Shown here: in pieces, positions 62,338 through 64,000 of the stretch | How the letters are laid out: each line of letters opens with the position of its first letter | Position numbering within the stretch: the stretch's first letter is position 1 | DNA from: Vandiemenella viatica | Taxonomy: Eukaryota; Arthropoda; Insecta; Orthoptera; Morabidae | Reading direction: 5' to 3' | NCBI GenBank assembly: GCA_031002005.1 | Contig: CM061919.1 | Location: 173,893,121 to 173,957,120 of the forward strand | DNA: 64,000 nt | Position numbers and translations under genes: made by a program | Notes under the pieces: model-generated | Told to the model about the DNA's origin: nothing | The model's database searches: none | The model's input: only the letters and a program-made list of their open reading frames with translations

Positions 62338-63439
62338 TAGTATTACTTAAGAAGTAACTTTAGAACCGATGGTAGAAGCAAGAATAATACTTTCTTTTGT
62401 GTTGTTAGTGTTTCGTCTGGATTGATGTATTCATACATCTCTTTCCATCTTCAGGTAACCTGTACATCTCAAAATACCAGTTACAATCTATGTCCATAAA
62501 CTACGTGGCTCGGTCTATGGGGGTGGGGGGGGGTGAGGTGCAGCGGTTGGATTGAAAGCTGCGTTGGGCTACATGGGGAGGGGTGGGGTGTTTCACCAAG
62601 CCACGTAGCTTTTCATTCATATTATTTGTCACAATTAAAATGGGTACAGAACACACAACAGTATGTGAATATTTATTTCCGTCATTTGATTACTTCCGTA
62701 TCTAATTTACAATAGTCTGACTACAGAAAACAGTTCAAAATTTCTTCTTGAATCAATAGGGAATAAAGCTACGTCTGTCTTCCAGCTCAGACATTTCTTC
62801 GATTGTTCTCTCCACTAAGAAATTAAAACACCACTCGTTTATAACGATAACAGAAGCAATTTACTGTCTACTTCGTGATAATAGTCGGCCGTTAATTAGA
62901 AATTGTTTTTTTTAATTATATGTATTTTACTTTTAGACTAATTAATAAATTCTTTACTGGTAACACGGGAAAATACCCTAATAGTGATGAAGTTTCTGAT
63001 GTTGATACAAGTGAAGGTAGACGGAATACAAGCAACACCGAAGAATGAGGTATAACTCCCAAAACAAGAAAACAAGATTCATCATAAAGGATTCACAAAT
63101 GCATATACTTGGCTTGGAAAAACCAACGTGTAAATTTATAAGAATGTTTTTCCTATATGGCAAATTAAAACCACAGTTTGAAAATAGTTTCTATTTAATC
63201 AAATGGTTGCTAACATCGCCTTTCGTACAGAATCGCAAAATGTAAAAAAATCACAAACAGAAAAACCTTTCTGCAGTATCCTTCCAGTAATTTCTTTTTT
63301 CCTTTATACTCTGTTCCTTTAATATTCAACGTTTTTATAGCATCAGATTCCAGATTATTTAGTTTCTCCTCTTTTTGTCCACGAGGAGTAAAACCAAAGG
63401 ATAAATATTCCTCTGATTTGTTAATTTCCAGTATCACTG
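62338..63439. other. No gene seen
   Basis: A G-rich stretch near 62,518-62,590 and AT-rich DNA. Short frames without motifs. Confidence 0.5.
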
Positions 63440-63720
63440 GTCCTATAGATACAGTTTTAGTTAGTTCTTTCTGATCCTACAGTCAATGTTTGCAACTAGT
63501 AGATTTCAGTTTTTGCTGAAGGTTTCTTTTCTCAATGTTCTTCTACTTTTGATATATTGTCAAAAGTATACTTTCTAAATAACAGAACTCGTTTACTTCT
63601 TTTATTACATTCAATCCTATTTTCACATTTAACCTAGTGTTGTTACCATTTTCAGTAAATTCACTACTTTGAACTTAACAAAATTAACAGCTAGATTTTC
63701 GCAATTGATATAATTTTACA
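63440..63720 (-). pseudogene. Possible LINE RT scrap
   Basis: A minus-strand frame near 63,650-63,560 reads NVKIGLNVIKEVNEFCYLES, resembling the (I..V..F.YLGS) block after the catalytic box of RTE-like LINEs. Stops follow. The evidence is a single short block, so this is weak. Confidence 0.3.
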
Positions 63721-63836
63721 CACATCGGTCTCTTCCTCTCAATGGCATTTAACTCAATCTTGAAGTGTGAAAAGCTGTACAGTATTATAAAATGGCTTTA
63801 AATGGTGTTACCAATATAATTGCTTTTAATTTTCAC

Positions 63837-63888
<52 letters not shown>

Positions 63889-64000
63889 GAAAGATTTCAA
63901 TAGGCACATGCCACCGCGTTAACTTGGGGTAGGACTGATCAAGCAGCAGAAACTTGAGCACATAAATTTTCAATGTTTGAATTCCATAGCAATTAGCTTC
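63721..64000. repeat. Poly-T tract and window end
   Basis: 44 consecutive Ts (63,839-63,882) followed by AAAAAAGAAAG, probably a retroposon tail on the minus strand. The sequence to its right shows no recognisable element before the window ends. Confidence 0.6.

Overview
This 64 kb window is AT-rich animal DNA with no recognisable host gene. It reads as an intergenic, or very long intronic, region of a large insect genome built almost entirely from transposable elements in various states of decay. The evidence is eukaryotic: tRNA-derived SINEs with pol III A and B boxes, several kinds of non-LTR retrotransposon (LINE), mariner/Tc1 and hAT DNA transposons, Gypsy-type LTR elements, poly-A/T tails and micro/minisatellites. 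The main SINE core resembles, from memory, repeats common in grasshoppers, crickets and related Polyneoptera. That assignment is a guess; an arthropod origin is much safer.

Layout. 1-5.4 kb: a 61-bp-arm hairpin, a 155-bp satellite of seven units, a SINE and a LINE tail. 5.4-6.6 kb: a complete but dead mariner with terminal inverted repeats (TIRs). 7-20 kb: small foldback and hairpin repeats, LINE scraps, a 677-bp internally deleted mariner, a 1.55-kb hAT-like element and a CpG-rich patch. 20-31 kb: a 287-bp hAT MITE, many SINE-A copies, a 76-bp minisatellite grown inside a SINE, a THAP remnant, a SINE-B copy, a Jockey-like LINE fragment and a long-TIR MITE. 33-36.5 kb: a LINE with an SGNH-esterase-like domain, split by a 1,416-bp solo LTR and followed by part of a second LINE. 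38-45.7 kb: a LINE gag-like ORF1 split by a complete 5,567-bp LTR retrotransposon. 46.4-48.6 kb: a LINE split by SINE-A, then a SINE-B. 50.5-53.8 kb: a DNA transposon whose transposase is split by a Jockey LINE. 55-64 kb: a hAT-like element, further SINEs, a decayed Tc1-like element and simple repeats.

The elements act on one another rather than forming a pathway. Four clean nested insertions can be read to the base or nearly so. In three of them, target-site duplications flank the insert and the interrupted reading frame rejoins across it. The youngest event is the LTR element at 39,767-45,333: its two LTRs differ at only three positions that I can see, and its gag ORF (555 codons) is open. 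It has lost protease, reverse transcriptase and most of integrase, so it is a gag-carrying non-autonomous element. The 3' tail of SINE-B resembles the 3' tail of the Jockey LINE at 50.8 kb, which suggests a SINE-LINE partnership.

I found no new host defence or metabolic system. The most unusual items are the gag-only LTR element, the permuted RT block in the 46.4-kb LINE, the esterase LINE lacking an endonuclease, the SINE-derived minisatellite and a pre-miRNA-shaped hairpin at 8.3 kb. All assignments were made by eye; no database search was possible.
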